Source of the DNA: RYN-230 sp036509255
GTDB lineage: Bacteria > Actinomycetota > Actinomycetes > Streptosporangiales > Streptosporangiaceae
DNA length: 64,000 bases
Direction of reading: 5' to 3'
Assembly: GCA_036509255.1 (NCBI GenBank)
Contig: DATCFY010000029.1
Span: 62,001-126,000 of the forward strand
Positions 42,203 to 51,223 of this stretch are shown here, one piece after another. The notes under the pieces are model-generated. The model had not been told where the DNA came from. It saw nothing but the letters and a program-made list of their open reading frames with translations, and ran no database searches. The stretch's first letter is position 1; every line of letters begins with the position of its first letter. Position numbers and translations under genes: made by a program.

Positions 42203-43489
42203 TCATGACGCGGTACACCGTATCACCCGGTCCGTTCCGGGACGCCCGGATGCGGTGTTCGGGGGACCAGGCCGGGTCAGCCTGAGCGGCCGGGCGGTGC
42301 GGGACGCCACTGCGGGGTGGCCAGCTGCCCTGGCCTGGCGCAGTCCGGCGAAGTACGCGCTCGACCGCCGATCCCACAAGAGCACGATGATGGCGAGGCC
42401 GACGCCCCATTCGGCCAGGCCGGCGATCCACGTGGCATGGGTCAGGAGCCCGCGGGAGTAGGTACTGGCGACGGTCAGGCTGTGCAGAATGAAGAAGATC
42501 AAGGACAGGACCCGCACCCGCGGGCGGCCCCGCCTCGTCCTCCTGGCCATGGCCAGCCACACGCCGATGCTGATCAGGCCGCCGACGATGGTAACCGCCA
42601 GCGCGCCGGCCGCCGCCGCACCGAGCCCCCCGTGGGCCGCTGCGTACTGCGGCCTGATCCCGGCCTTGAGGGCGGCCGCCGTGGTGATCGCGGCGATGAC
42701 GCTGACCGCGGCCAGGGCACTCCCCACGTACATCAGCCGGACCGCGTTGATCATCGGGGGCGGCGGGACGGGCCGCTCAGACCCCGGCGTCCCGGGCGGG
42801 TTCGGGCGGGAGGCCGCTGGGGCCGGGATGAACGCGGGGACGGTGGGGGTGGGTGCGGCCTGCCCAGGCGGCCCAGGCGGCCCAGGCATCATCCGCGGCG
42901 GCGCCTGCGGCATCGCGGTGCCGGCCATGGCCGGGGACGGCTGGGGCCAGGGCGCGGCCGTCCCGGCGGTGCGCGCCAGGCAGAATTCGAGGATCTCGCC
43001 GGGCGCGGGCCGGGCCGCGGCGTCTTTCCTGAGACAGCGCTCGATCAGGGTCCGCAGTTGTGGGGGGCATCCGTCCAGGTCCGGCGGCCCGTGCAGGACA
43101 CGGTAGGAGATGGCCGCGGTGTGGCCCTCGCCGAAGGGGGAGCGCCCCAGGACGGCGTAGGCCGCTAGCGAGCCGAGAGCGAACACGTCGATCGCCGGGG
43201 TTACGGGCTGGTCCAGGATCTGCTCGGGGGCCATGAACTGCGGGGAGCCGACCATCATGCCGGTGCGGGTCAGGGACGTCGCTTCCAGCGCCCGCGCAAT
43301 CCCGAAGTCGATCACCCGCGGGCCATCGGGCGCGAGCAGCACGTTGGACGGCTTGAGATCACGGTGCACGAGGTCGGCGGCGTGGATGGCCTGGAGGGCT
43401 TCGGCGACGCCGGCGATCAGCCGGAACGCCATCATCTCGGGCATCGGGCCGTTGTCGGCCACGGCTTGCTGCAGGGAGGGTCCGGGCAC
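42203..43489 (-). CDS. PknB-type Ser/Thr protein kinase lacking its N-lobe, with membrane C-terminus
   Basis: About 428 residues. The C-lobe is intact: catalytic loop VHRDLKPSNVLL with D44, DFGIAR at 61-66 and GSPQFMAPEQI. A Pro-rich linker leads to three or four membrane spans. The glycine-rich loop and the ATP-anchoring lysine of the N-lobe are missing: just upstream the frame reads PPWLVTAYVPGPSLQ and then runs into a fragment of an unrelated response regulator on the other strand. The gene is therefore truncated by about 80 codons and probably inactive. The GTG at 43489 is only a nominal start. Confidence 0.75.
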   Translation of the reverse strand: MPGPSLQQAVADNGPMPEMMAFRLIAGVAEALQAIHAADLVHRDLKPSNVLLAPDGPRVIDFGIARALEATSLTRTGMMVGSPQFMAPEQILDQPVTPAIDVFALGSLAAYAVLGRSPFGEGHTAAISYRVLHGPPDLDGCPPQLRTLIERCLRKDAAARPAPGEILEFCLARTAGTAAPWPQPSPAMAGTAMPQAPPRMMPGPPGPPGQAAPTPTVPAFIPAPAASRPNPPGTPGSERPVPPPPMINAVRLMYVGSALAAVSVIAAITTAAALKAGIRPQYAAAHGGLGAAAAGALAVTIVGGLISIGVWLAMARRTRRGRPRVRVLSLIFFILHSLTVASTYSRGLLTHATWIAGLAEWGVGLAIIVLLWDRRSSAYFAGLRQARAAGHPAVASRTARPLRLTRPGPPNTASGRPGTDRVIRCTAS

Positions 43490-43518
43490 GTAGGCCGTGA
43501 CCAGCCACGGTGGCGTGC

Positions 43519-43587
43519 CGGCAAGACCGGGCCCAGCTCGTCATCACCGCCTACGAAACTGGGCTCGTCCGGCCCGACCTGCCCTGA
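43519..43587 (+). pseudogene. C-terminal remnant of a LuxR-type response regulator
   Basis: In the + frame 43519-43587 the sequence reads RQDRAQLVITAYETGLVRPD and LP to a TGA. This matches the end of NarL/LuxR regulators (compare DRTQAVVLAYETGLVQPGG from the gene at 27456). Nothing else of the regulator is present: upstream sequence is the antisense of the truncated kinase. It marks the junction of a rearrangement. Confidence 0.65.
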
Positions 43588-43723
43588 AAGGCGGCGTCCC
43601 CGGAGCGGCTGGCCCGGCCTGCCCCGGTGAACGGACGGTCCGTTATGGATTCAAGGTCATCGATGTCGCGGGATGCCCAACGTGTCCACTAACGGTCCGT
43701 CCGCTGCGGTCGGGCACCCAGCG

Positions 43724-44443
43724 TTACGAGGGGCTGGCTGCCGGGGCTGGCTGCGGTCCAGGTGGTCCGCCCGGAACCGGCACGGTGTGGCCCGGGTCGG
43801 TACCGCCGGTGTCGAGCCGGAACGGGGGATACTCGTCGCGCATCAGCGCGGCGTAGGCCAGGACGCGGTAGCACCAGCGGTTGAGCCCCATGACCAGGTC
43901 GAAGAGCTGCTGCGGGTAGCGGCCGGAGAACAGCAGGATGATCACGGCGATCAGCGCGAGCAGGGCGATGAGGCCACCGCCGCCAGTTACCCGCCACGCC
44001 GCGTGCCGGCCGAACTCCCAGCCCCCGGCGAAGATCGCCACGATCAGGTACTGGGGCAGCGCGAGCAGCCACCACTTGACCAGCACCAGGCCGCGGCTGA
44101 GCCGCTGCGGGTAGTCGACGCTGAAGTCGGCCGGGTACGAAGGGTCCGGCTGCAGGCTGAACGGCGGGTACTGGTCAGTTCCGAAGGCGTTGATGCCGTA
44201 GAAGGCGACCCGCCAGCTCCAGCGCATCACCCCGACGTTGAAATCGAAGATCGCCCGCGGATAGCGGCCGGTGAACAAGATCGCAAACCCGGCCACGATG
44301 GTCAGCACGGTCACCGCGAACCACAGGAAGCACAGCACCACCAGGTGCGGGATGATCAGCAGCCACTTGAACAGCCACAGCCAGCGGCTGACCGCCGGGT
44401 CCAGGTGCCCGTCGAGACGGGCTGGATAGGGTCTGGCGTTCAT
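43724..44443 (-). CDS. DUF4389 membrane protein with duplicated domain
   Basis: About 239 residues with five membrane segments. The DUF4389 unit occurs twice: LWLFKWLLIIPHLVVLCFLW with LFTGRYPRAIFDFNVGVMRW, then LVKWWLLALPQYLIVAIFAG with LFSGRYPQQLFDLVMGLNRW. Each unit ends in the YPPF motif (DQYPPFSL, DEYPPFRL). The function is unknown. The ATG at 44443 was chosen over the GTG three bases upstream. The C-terminus is Pro-rich. Confidence 0.85.
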   Translation of the reverse strand: MNARPYPARLDGHLDPAVSRWLWLFKWLLIIPHLVVLCFLWFAVTVLTIVAGFAILFTGRYPRAIFDFNVGVMRWSWRVAFYGINAFGTDQYPPFSLQPDPSYPADFSVDYPQRLSRGLVLVKWWLLALPQYLIVAIFAGGWEFGRHAAWRVTGGGGLIALLALIAVIILLFSGRYPQQLFDLVMGLNRWCYRVLAYAALMRDEYPPFRLDTGGTDPGHTVPVPGGPPGPQPAPAASPS

Positions 44444-44608
44444 CACGAACCCCTAGCAGCAAAGTTCGCCATCCCAGCATCATGCTGAGCTACAGCGGCC
44501 TCTCCATTTCACGCGCTGACGCGGCTGCGCGACAGAGGCCAAGGTCCCCAGCCGCCGGCCATCCGTGCGTCCTGGCGGCCGGCCCAGCAGGCAATCGCCG
44601 CCGGAGGA

Positions 44609-45067
44609 TTACCTGGCGCCCTGGTCAGCGTGCTCTTCGAGGGCGGTCCGCCGGATCTGCTCATGCTCCTGCCGGGTGTCACGTAGCTCCCGGTCAGAGG
44701 CATGCTCGAACGCTAGCAGCGCGTTGTCGGCGTCCGGCAGCACCCGCAGGATCTCATCGAGCTTGCGTTGCGTGGCGGCCTGGTGGCGGGCCTGCGTGTG
44801 CTGGATGACGAAGACCATCACGACCGTGATCGCTGCCACCAGCGTCTGAAAGGCTCTCTCCCACAAATTCGGGAAGCCGAACGCGACGCTCACCAGGACC
44901 CACACCAGCCCTGCGGCCAGCACGCTGACCGCCGTCAGGGGATGCCCCGTCCAGCGGTCCACCCCCCAGAGCAGCCGGCTGCCCTTCGACCGTCCCTCGT
45001 GAGTGGGCGGGGCCAGCCCGGCTCCGCTGCCCGCGGAGTGGGCATCCACCTCGTTCACTGCACGCAA
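44609..45067 (-). CDS. low-affinity iron permease-family membrane protein
   Basis: A 152-residue protein. The family core is PLTAVSVLAAGLVWVLVSVA, FPNLWERAFQTLVAAITVVM and VFVIQHTQARHQAATQRKLD, followed by LPDADNALLAFEHASD. This is the short bacterial version of the low-affinity iron permease domain, with two spans and a helical cytoplasmic tail; iron transport is not shown for such short members. The region 44461-44608 downstream and 45068-45469 upstream holds no gene that I can support. Confidence 0.82.
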   Translation of the reverse strand: MRAVNEVDAHSAGSGAGLAPPTHEGRSKGSRLLWGVDRWTGHPLTAVSVLAAGLVWVLVSVAFGFPNLWERAFQTLVAAITVVMVFVIQHTQARHQAATQRKLDEILRVLPDADNALLAFEHASDRELRDTRQEHEQIRRTALEEHADQGAR

Positions 45068-45469
45068 CAGACCCTCCCAGAACTAGTCTTTCCTGCCGTC
45101 GGCGGCCATCAGGCGCACTTGCCTGCTCGCTGGCCAGCCAGGCTGGCCTGCTGCTGCTGCTGCCCGGTCCGGCCAGTAGCGGAGATCCCCCGAATGGGCC
45201 GCTCAGCGGCCAGAACTGACCCGGGCACACGAGGCACGCTCGTGGTGCGCCCAGCTACTCAACAGGCGGACGCCGCCTGATCTTCCCGTCCCGGCAGGTA
45301 CTGCCCACGCGGCGAAGCGTCAACGGCCCCCGGCGCGCCATGATGATCGGTCGGCCCATCGCAGGTTGGCTTGTCGTCATGAGACATCATGGTGGCGCCA
45401 TCGACCCGATCGTTGGCGGGCCTGATTGTCGTTTGCGCCCTGCACTGCGGACTGACCGGGGGCTGGCAG

Positions 45470-46759
45470 ATGGAACCGACCGCGCCGATGTCCGCTTCGC
45501 GGGTACCAGCGGCCAGGCCTGAATCGGCGGCAGCGCGGGCCCGGGGTCTGGCCACCGCGCGCCGACGAGCCACCGCCCTCCTCGCAGGGTCAACAGTCCT
45601 GTTCGCGGTCGTGACCGCGCTCGGCGCCCATGGGCTCCTGCTCGGCTACGTGCAGGCCGGCGCGGAGGCCTCGATGATCGGCGGCGTGGCCGACTGGTTC
45701 GCGGTGACGGCCCTCTTCCGTCATCCACTGGGCCTGCCGATCCCTCACACCGCGCTGATCGTCGAGCGCAAGGACCAGTTCGCGGCCACCCTCGGCCGGT
45801 TCGTGCAGGAGAACTTCCTCACCGCCGACGTCCTGGCCGAGCGGCTCCGCTCCGCGCGCCTGGTTCCCCGCCTGGCCGCCTGGCTGGCCGACGAGGCCAA
45901 CGCCGCCCGCTTCGCCGGCCGCACGGCGGATCTGGTCGTCACGGTGGCCGAGTCTCTCCGCGATGAGGATGTCCAGCGGGTTCTCACCACCGAGCTAACC
46001 CGGGCGGTCGATGCCGTCGAGGTGGCGCCACTGGCCGGGCGTGTCCTGCGGGTCATCATTTCGGGAGGCCACCACGCCGAGTTCTTCGACGCCATCCTGT
46101 CCGGCGCCGGCCGCTATCTCGCTGGCCATTACGAGGAACTCCGTGAGCTCTTCGAGTCCGAGTCGCCCCGCTGGGTGCCCGACGCGGTATACCGGCGGGT
46201 CTTCGACCGTCTGTACGACCGGCTGCGCCAGCGGCTGGTGGAGATGGCCGCCGACCCCAACGACCAGGCGCGGCAGCAGTTCGAGGAGTGGATCGCCGGG
46301 CTCCCCGACCGCCTCGAGACATCCCCGGAGCTGCGCGCGCGCGGCGAGCGCCTGAAGCACGATGTCCTGGGCAGCGCAGGTCTGCGGGACTGGTCCTCGT
46401 CGCTGTGGCAGAAGGCCAAGGAGGGGCTGCGGAGCCAGGCTGCTGACCCGGAGTCTGAGCTGCGCCGCCGGCTGGCCGATGCCCTGGTAGCGGCCGGACG
46501 GCGGCTAGGGTCGGACCGCGGCCTCCAGGACGGCGTCGACCGGCTGGTCGAGTCCGGAGCCAGGGCACTCGCCGATCAGTTCCATGACGAGCTCGCCGGG
46601 CTGGTCACCGGAACTGTCGAGCGGTGGGACGCCGCCGAGACATCAAGCCAGCTGGAACTCCTCCTCGGGCGCGATCTGCAGTACATCCGCATCAACGGCA
46701 CGGTGGTGGGAGCGGCGGTCGGGCTGGCCTTGCACGCCATCGTCCTCGCTCTGTCCTGA
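45470..46759 (+). CDS. DUF445 domain membrane-anchored protein
   Basis: About 429 residues. The N-terminal span (TALLAGSTVLFAVVTALGAH) is followed by the DUF445 signature GAEASMIGGVADWFAVTALF and RHPLGLPIPHTALI, then ERKDQFAATLGRFVQENFLT. A long alpha-helical middle with LADEANAARFAGRTADLVV leads to a C-terminal IRINGTVVGAAVGLALHA membrane hairpin. Function unknown; related to YjiN. The ATG at 45470 is preferred, since the frame before it is unrelated to the family. Confidence 0.88.
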   Translation: MEPTAPMSASRVPAARPESAAARARGLATARRRATALLAGSTVLFAVVTALGAHGLLLGYVQAGAEASMIGGVADWFAVTALFRHPLGLPIPHTALIVERKDQFAATLGRFVQENFLTADVLAERLRSARLVPRLAAWLADEANAARFAGRTADLVVTVAESLRDEDVQRVLTTELTRAVDAVEVAPLAGRVLRVIISGGHHAEFFDAILSGAGRYLAGHYEELRELFESESPRWVPDAVYRRVFDRLYDRLRQRLVEMAADPNDQARQQFEEWIAGLPDRLETSPELRARGERLKHDVLGSAGLRDWSSSLWQKAKEGLRSQAADPESELRRRLADALVAAGRRLGSDRGLQDGVDRLVESGARALADQFHDELAGLVTGTVERWDAAETSSQLELLLGRDLQYIRINGTVVGAAVGLALHAIVLALS

Positions 46760-46838
46760 TGCCTGCCATCGCGAATCCTGATGCCTGCCATCGCGACCCC
46801 GATTCGATCTGGCTGATCCGGTGCGGGAAGCTGGGCCT

Positions 46839-47996
46839 ATGGACGCAGCCGCACCTGAATTGCCAGTAGACCCGCTCGAAGTCCTCAGGCGGCGGCGTAG
46901 CGCGAAGTGGCAGACGTATTCAGCCGATGTGCTGCCGTTGACGGTGGCCGAAATGGACTTCGCCCTCGCGGCGCCGATCGCGGAAGCCCTGCATGAGGCC
47001 GTCGAGCGGTCCGATGCCGGGTACGCGATGGCCGTGCCTGACCTGGGCAGAGCACTCGCCGGGTTTGCTGGCCGCCGGTGGAACTGGGACGTTGACCCGG
47101 CGTCGGTGACCGCCGTGACCGATGTCGGGGTGGGCGTCGTCGAACTGCTCCGGGTGCTGACCCGCCCAGGTGATGCGGTTCTGATCAGCCCGCCGGTGTA
47201 CCCGCCGTTCTTCGACTGGGTCCCGGAGGCCGGAGCCCGGCTGCTGGAGGTGCCCCTGGCCCGCACGGCCGCCGGGTGGCGCCTTGACCTCACCGCGCTG
47301 GAAGCAGCGTTCGCCACCCACCCGGCGGCCTACGTGCTGTGTAACCCGCACAACCCGGTCGGGCGGGCGCACTCCGCTGACGAACTGGCGGCGCTGGTGC
47401 GGCTCGCACAGATCTACCGGGTCGCCATCATCAGCGACGAGATTCACGGGCCGCTGGTGCTTCCCGGTGCTACGTTCACCCCCCTGCTGGCCGTGCCTGG
47501 CGCCGCCGAGGTCGCTGTCAGTCTGCTGTCGGCCAGCAAGGCCTGGAACCTGGCCGGCCTGAAGTGCGCCGCCGTCGTGACCGCAGCACCGCGCATGGCT
47601 GCGGTGGTCAGCCGGTTTCCCGCTGACACCCGGTGGCGCATGGGCCACTTCGGCGTCATCGGCGCCGTCGCGGCGTTCACGGCCGGGGAGGCCTGGCTCG
47701 ACCAGCTCCTCGCCACCCTCGACCATCGGCGCGGCCTGCTCTCTGAGCTGCTCCGCCAGCGCTTGCCCATGCTTTCCTGGCACCCGCCCGAGGCGACCTT
47801 CCTGGCCTGGCTCAACTGTGCCGCGCTCGGCGCGGATAACCAGGCCCGGGACCAGTTCCTCGACGACGGGCGGGTCGCACTCGAGCCCGGCCTGCGGTTC
47901 GGCGCCGCGGGCAGCGGCTACGCCCGGCTGAACTTCGCCACCAGCCCCGACATCCTCGATCAGGCGACAGCACGGATGGCGAGATCTGCCGGCTGA
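46839..47996 (+). CDS. MalY/PatB-type PLP-dependent C-S lyase/aminotransferase
   Basis: About 385 residues of fold-type I aminotransferase. The PLP lysine is K234 in SASKAWNLAGLK. Other landmarks: LPLTVAEMDFALA at the N-terminus, GVVELLRVLTRPGDAVL, CNPHNPVGRAHS and ISDEIHGPL (the cofactor aspartate). The MalY/PatB group cleaves cystathionine or other C-S bonds. The ATG at 46839 is preferred; a GTG six codons earlier is possible. It ends 53 bases before the convergent DAHP synthase. Confidence 0.9.
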   Translation: MDAAAPELPVDPLEVLRRRRSAKWQTYSADVLPLTVAEMDFALAAPIAEALHEAVERSDAGYAMAVPDLGRALAGFAGRRWNWDVDPASVTAVTDVGVGVVELLRVLTRPGDAVLISPPVYPPFFDWVPEAGARLLEVPLARTAAGWRLDLTALEAAFATHPAAYVLCNPHNPVGRAHSADELAALVRLAQIYRVAIISDEIHGPLVLPGATFTPLLAVPGAAEVAVSLLSASKAWNLAGLKCAAVVTAAPRMAAVVSRFPADTRWRMGHFGVIGAVAAFTAGEAWLDQLLATLDHRRGLLSELLRQRLPMLSWHPPEATFLAWLNCAALGADNQARDQFLDDGRVALEPGLRFGAAGSGYARLNFATSPDILDQATARMARSAG

Positions 47997-48048
47997 CCTG
48001 CCGATCACGACATAACCGGCTGTCCGGGCCATCCGGGCCGGGGCATGG

Positions 48049-49467
48049 TCACTCCCCGCGCGACTGTAACGCCGGGTGAACGGCGGTGTGCTGGCGGTAG
48101 TGCTCGGCAACGAGGAATGCCAGGTCGAGGGCCTGGCTCCGGTTCAGGCGCGGGTCGCAGGCGGTCTCATAGCGGTAGTGCAAGTCGCTCTCGGTGAGAT
48201 GGTGCCCGCCACCGGTGCACTCGGTGACGTCGTCCCCGGTGAACTCGAGGTGGATGCCACCGGGGTGGGTGCCCAGGGCCCGGTGGACTTCGAAGAAGCC
48301 GGTGACTTCGGCGAGGACGTCGTCGAAGTCACGGGTCTTCTGGCCGCTCGCGGTGATGGATGTGTTGGCGTGCATCGGATCGCACACCCAGGCGACCGGC
48401 GTGCCACTCGCGGTGACCTCCTCCACGAGAGGCGGCAGCACGTCCGCGATCCGGTCGGCGCCCATGCGGGTGATCAGGGTAAGGCGGCCAGGCTCACGGT
48501 CTGGGTCCAGCGCCCCGGCAAGGGCGAGGATGTCTTCCGCGGTGGTGGCGGGGCCAATCTTCACGGCCAGCGGATTGCGGATGGAGCGCGCGAAGGCGAC
48601 GTGCGCCCCGGCGGGATCGCGAGTGCGCTCCCCGATCCACAGCAGGTGGGCTGACAGGTCATAGTGCTGGCCGGTGCGCGAGTCGAGGCGGACGAGTGCC
48701 CGCTCATAATCGAGCAGCAACGCCTCGTGGCTGGAGTAGAACTCGACCGCCCGGAACTCTTCCGGATTGGCACCACATGCGTGCATGAACGCGATGGCCC
48801 GGTCGATCTCGCCCGCCAGCCGTTCGTAGCGCTGCCCGGCCGGGCTGGCCGCCACGAAGTCCTGGTTCCAGGCGTGCACCTGCCGCAGATCTGCGTACCC
48901 GCCGCTGGCGAACGCCCGGCACGAGTTCAGCGTGACCGCCGAGCAGTGATAAGCCTCCAGCAGACGGCCAGGATCCGGGGTCCGCGCCTCCGCGGTGAAC
49001 TCCAGCCCGTTGACCGCATCTCCCCGGTAGACCGGAAGCTCCACGCCGTCCCTGACTTCCGTACCGGCCGACCGCGGCTTGGCGAACTGGCCAGCCAGCC
49101 GGCCGACCTTCACCACCGGCACACTGGCGGCGTAGGTCAGGACCACGGCCATCTGCAGCAGCGTTCGCAGTTTCCCCTGGATGCCGGCCGTCGTTGTCCC
49201 GGCGAACGTTTCCGCGCAGTCGCCGCCCTGCAGCAGGAATGCCTGCCCCCGCGCTACCGCCGCCAGCCGCTCCTTGAGCTGGTCGCACTCCCCGGCGAAC
49301 ACCAGCGGGGGCAGTGTCCCCAGTCTCTCCGCCACCGCGTCAAGCCGATCATGATCCGGCCATCCCGGCTGCTGAAGCGCGCTCATCGGGAGCTGTCCCG
49401 GTCCGCTGGCCTGCTGCGATGCCATCGCCACCCCGGTCTCTGGACGGCTGGTCCCTGCCTCACTCAA
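48049..49467 (-). CDS. class II 3-deoxy-D-arabino-heptulosonate 7-phosphate synthase
   Basis: A 472-residue plant/mycobacterial-type DAHP synthase, first step of the shikimate pathway (PEP plus erythrose 4-phosphate). Signatures: LLQGGDCAETFA, VVKVGRLAGQFAKPRSA, GDAVNGLEF, EFYSSHEALLLDYE, KIGPATTAEDIL, WVCDPMHANT and GGIHLEFTGDDVTEC. The length matches the class. The ATG overlaps the YciO gene stop by eight bases. It could serve primary aromatic synthesis or a secondary pathway; no other shikimate gene is adjacent. Confidence 0.95.
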   Translation of the reverse strand: MSEAGTSRPETGVAMASQQASGPGQLPMSALQQPGWPDHDRLDAVAERLGTLPPLVFAGECDQLKERLAAVARGQAFLLQGGDCAETFAGTTTAGIQGKLRTLLQMAVVLTYAASVPVVKVGRLAGQFAKPRSAGTEVRDGVELPVYRGDAVNGLEFTAEARTPDPGRLLEAYHCSAVTLNSCRAFASGGYADLRQVHAWNQDFVAASPAGQRYERLAGEIDRAIAFMHACGANPEEFRAVEFYSSHEALLLDYERALVRLDSRTGQHYDLSAHLLWIGERTRDPAGAHVAFARSIRNPLAVKIGPATTAEDILALAGALDPDREPGRLTLITRMGADRIADVLPPLVEEVTASGTPVAWVCDPMHANTSITASGQKTRDFDDVLAEVTGFFEVHRALGTHPGGIHLEFTGDDVTECTGGGHHLTESDLHYRYETACDPRLNRSQALDLAFLVAEHYRQHTAVHPALQSRGE

Positions 49468-50080
49468 ACTCGGATGTGTCGCCTGCCCCGCGGCGCACGA
49501 TCTCGGGCTTCGGCTGGGAGAAGTCGATCACCGTCGTCGGCTCGGTGCCGCAGTCGCCCGAGTCGATCACTGCCTCGACGGCGTGGTCAAGCTGCTCAGC
49601 GATCTCCCACCCCTGGGTCATTGGCTCGTCCTGGCCAGGCAGCAGCAGGGTGCTCGAGACGAGCGGCTCGCCAAGTTCGGCGAGCAGCGCCTGGGTCGCC
49701 ACGTGGCGAGGGATCCGCACCCCGACGGTCTTCTTCCCCGGGTGCTGCAACATGCGCGGCACCTGCTTGGTCGCTGGCAGGATGAAGGTATAACTGCCGG
49801 GGGTCGCCGCCTTGATAGCCCGGAACACCGAGTTGGGAACGTACACGAACTGGCCTAGCTGGGCGAAGTCCTGGCACACCAGCGTGAGGTGGTGCCGGGC
49901 GTCGAGCTGTCGGATCGACCTGATCCTCGTGATGCCGTCCCTGTTGCCGAGCTGGCACCCGAGCGCGTAGCAGGAGTCCGTGGGGTAGGCGATCACGCCG
50001 CCGCCGCGCACGATGTCCACGATCTTGACGATCGTGCGCTCCTGCGGGTTGGCCGGATGAACGTCGAAGTACCTGGCCAT
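49460..50080 (-). CDS. YciO/Sua5-type (YrdC domain) protein
   Basis: A 206-residue YrdC-domain protein: GGVIAYPTDSCYALGCQLGN at the N-terminus, QLDARHHLTLVCQDFAQLGQ, YVPNSVFRAIKAATPGSYTF-type and PRHVATQALLAELGEPL. The Sua5/YrdC enzymes make threonylcarbamoyl-AMP for tRNA t6A; the KRSxNPP-type motif is not evident, so the YciO group, with uncertain activity, fits better. Co-translated with DAHP synthase (eight-base overlap), an association without clear meaning. Confidence 0.85.
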   Translation of the reverse strand: MARYFDVHPANPQERTIVKIVDIVRGGGVIAYPTDSCYALGCQLGNRDGITRIRSIRQLDARHHLTLVCQDFAQLGQFVYVPNSVFRAIKAATPGSYTFILPATKQVPRMLQHPGKKTVGVRIPRHVATQALLAELGEPLVSSTLLLPGQDEPMTQGWEIAEQLDHAVEAVIDSGDCGTEPTTVIDFSQPKPEIVRRGAGDTSEFE

Positions 50081-50163
50081 GCGACGAGCTTAGGATGATC
50101 GCCGCCTCCCGTTGGCCGGTATCCCTGCACTGCTCGGTCGAGCATCGTCGGGCACGGCTATGC

Positions 50164-51222
50164 CTAGCCGCACAGCCGGAGCAGCCAGCCGAGAGTTCCG
50201 GTGTCCGATCTCCCGGCGGGGGGGTGCATCATGACTGGCTGGCCGAGGACCGTGACCCACAAGGCCTCGGGGGTGGCCGCTACGGCGTAGGGGCGTTTGC
50301 CAACGTGGATGGTGGCCGTGACCGTATCGCGGCGCGGATTGATGCGGCTGAGTGTCCCGGTGGCGGTGCTGGCCACCCAGACCGAGCCGTCGGCCGCGGC
50401 CACGCCGGTGGCCTGGCCGCCGACGCGCACGGTGCGGATCCGGCCGCCCAGGCCGACGGCGTTCACGCGGCCGGTCCCGTCAGTGGCCCACAGGTCGTCA
50501 CCAGCGGTGGCGAGGTGGGTGGGCGGACCTGGGAGGGTGACCACGGTGTTGACCCGGTTGCGGGTCAGGCTGATCCGGGACACGGTGTCGGTGTCGGGGT
50601 CGGCGACCCAGAGGCCGCCGTCGCCGGCGGTCATCACGCCGGCCGTGTGGCCGATAGTGACTGCCGCGCTGGCCCGCCCGGTGGTGGCGGCGTAGCGGTC
50701 TACGGTGCCGTCCGTGGTGTCGTCCACCCACACCGCCCCGGCGGCGGTGACCACGTCGCCGATCAGGCCGTCGTGCGGAAGGGTGGCAAAGGGGCGGGTC
50801 ACCGTTTGGCCGGTCAGGCCGGGCACGATCCGGTAGAGGCTGGCCCCGTCGGCCACCCAGACCGCACCGGCGCCAGCCGCTATGTCGCCGGGGTTGATGA
50901 TCAGCTGGGAGGGCAGGGCGACAGTGGCGCTGATCTGGCCGGTGGCCGGGTTCACCGCGTAGAGGAGGTGGCTGCGCGTGGCGGTGCCGCCGGTCAGCCA
51001 GAGGCCGCTCATCCCGCTGGCCAGCCCGTTGACCTCGGTCAGCCGGGGGCCGCTCAGTACCTGGTCGCCTGCGGGCAGCACCCGGACCAGTCCGGCGCTG
51101 TCACCGGCCCGCTGCGTCCCGGCCGTCGCCGGGCCGCTGGGCAGCCCGGCGGCCAGGATTAGCACGCAGCCCGCCACGCCGAGGGCCAGCCCGGCCAGCA
51201 GCCCTCTGCGGAGCCATCGCAC
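50164..51222 (-). CDS. exported beta-propeller protein
   Basis: A 352-residue protein with an N-terminal membrane segment (RGLLAGLALGVAGCVLILAA; a possible lipobox VAGC) and six or seven repeated blades with the pattern GAVWVADG, GAVWVDDTTDGTVDRY, GGLWVADPDTDTVSRI and GSVWVASTATGTLSRI. It looks like the Vgb/YncE propeller group. The GTG at 51222 begins one base after the TAG of the upstream copper-oxidase-type gene (51224-51226), so the two form an operon. The function is probably binding or surface display. Confidence 0.78.
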   Translation of the reverse strand: MRWLRRGLLAGLALGVAGCVLILAAGLPSGPATAGTQRAGDSAGLVRVLPAGDQVLSGPRLTEVNGLASGMSGLWLTGGTATRSHLLYAVNPATGQISATVALPSQLIINPGDIAAGAGAVWVADGASLYRIVPGLTGQTVTRPFATLPHDGLIGDVVTAAGAVWVDDTTDGTVDRYAATTGRASAAVTIGHTAGVMTAGDGGLWVADPDTDTVSRISLTRNRVNTVVTLPGPPTHLATAGDDLWATDGTGRVNAVGLGGRIRTVRVGGQATGVAAADGSVWVASTATGTLSRINPRRDTVTATIHVGKRPYAVAATPEALWVTVLGQPVMMHPPAGRSDTGTLGWLLRLCG

Positions 51223-51223
51223 G

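Noticed and set aside
45259..45390. 43-residue minus-strand frame (MSHDDKPTCDGPTDHHG)
   Set aside because: The composition is plausible, but there is no clear ribosome-binding site or known family; kept out for lack of support.
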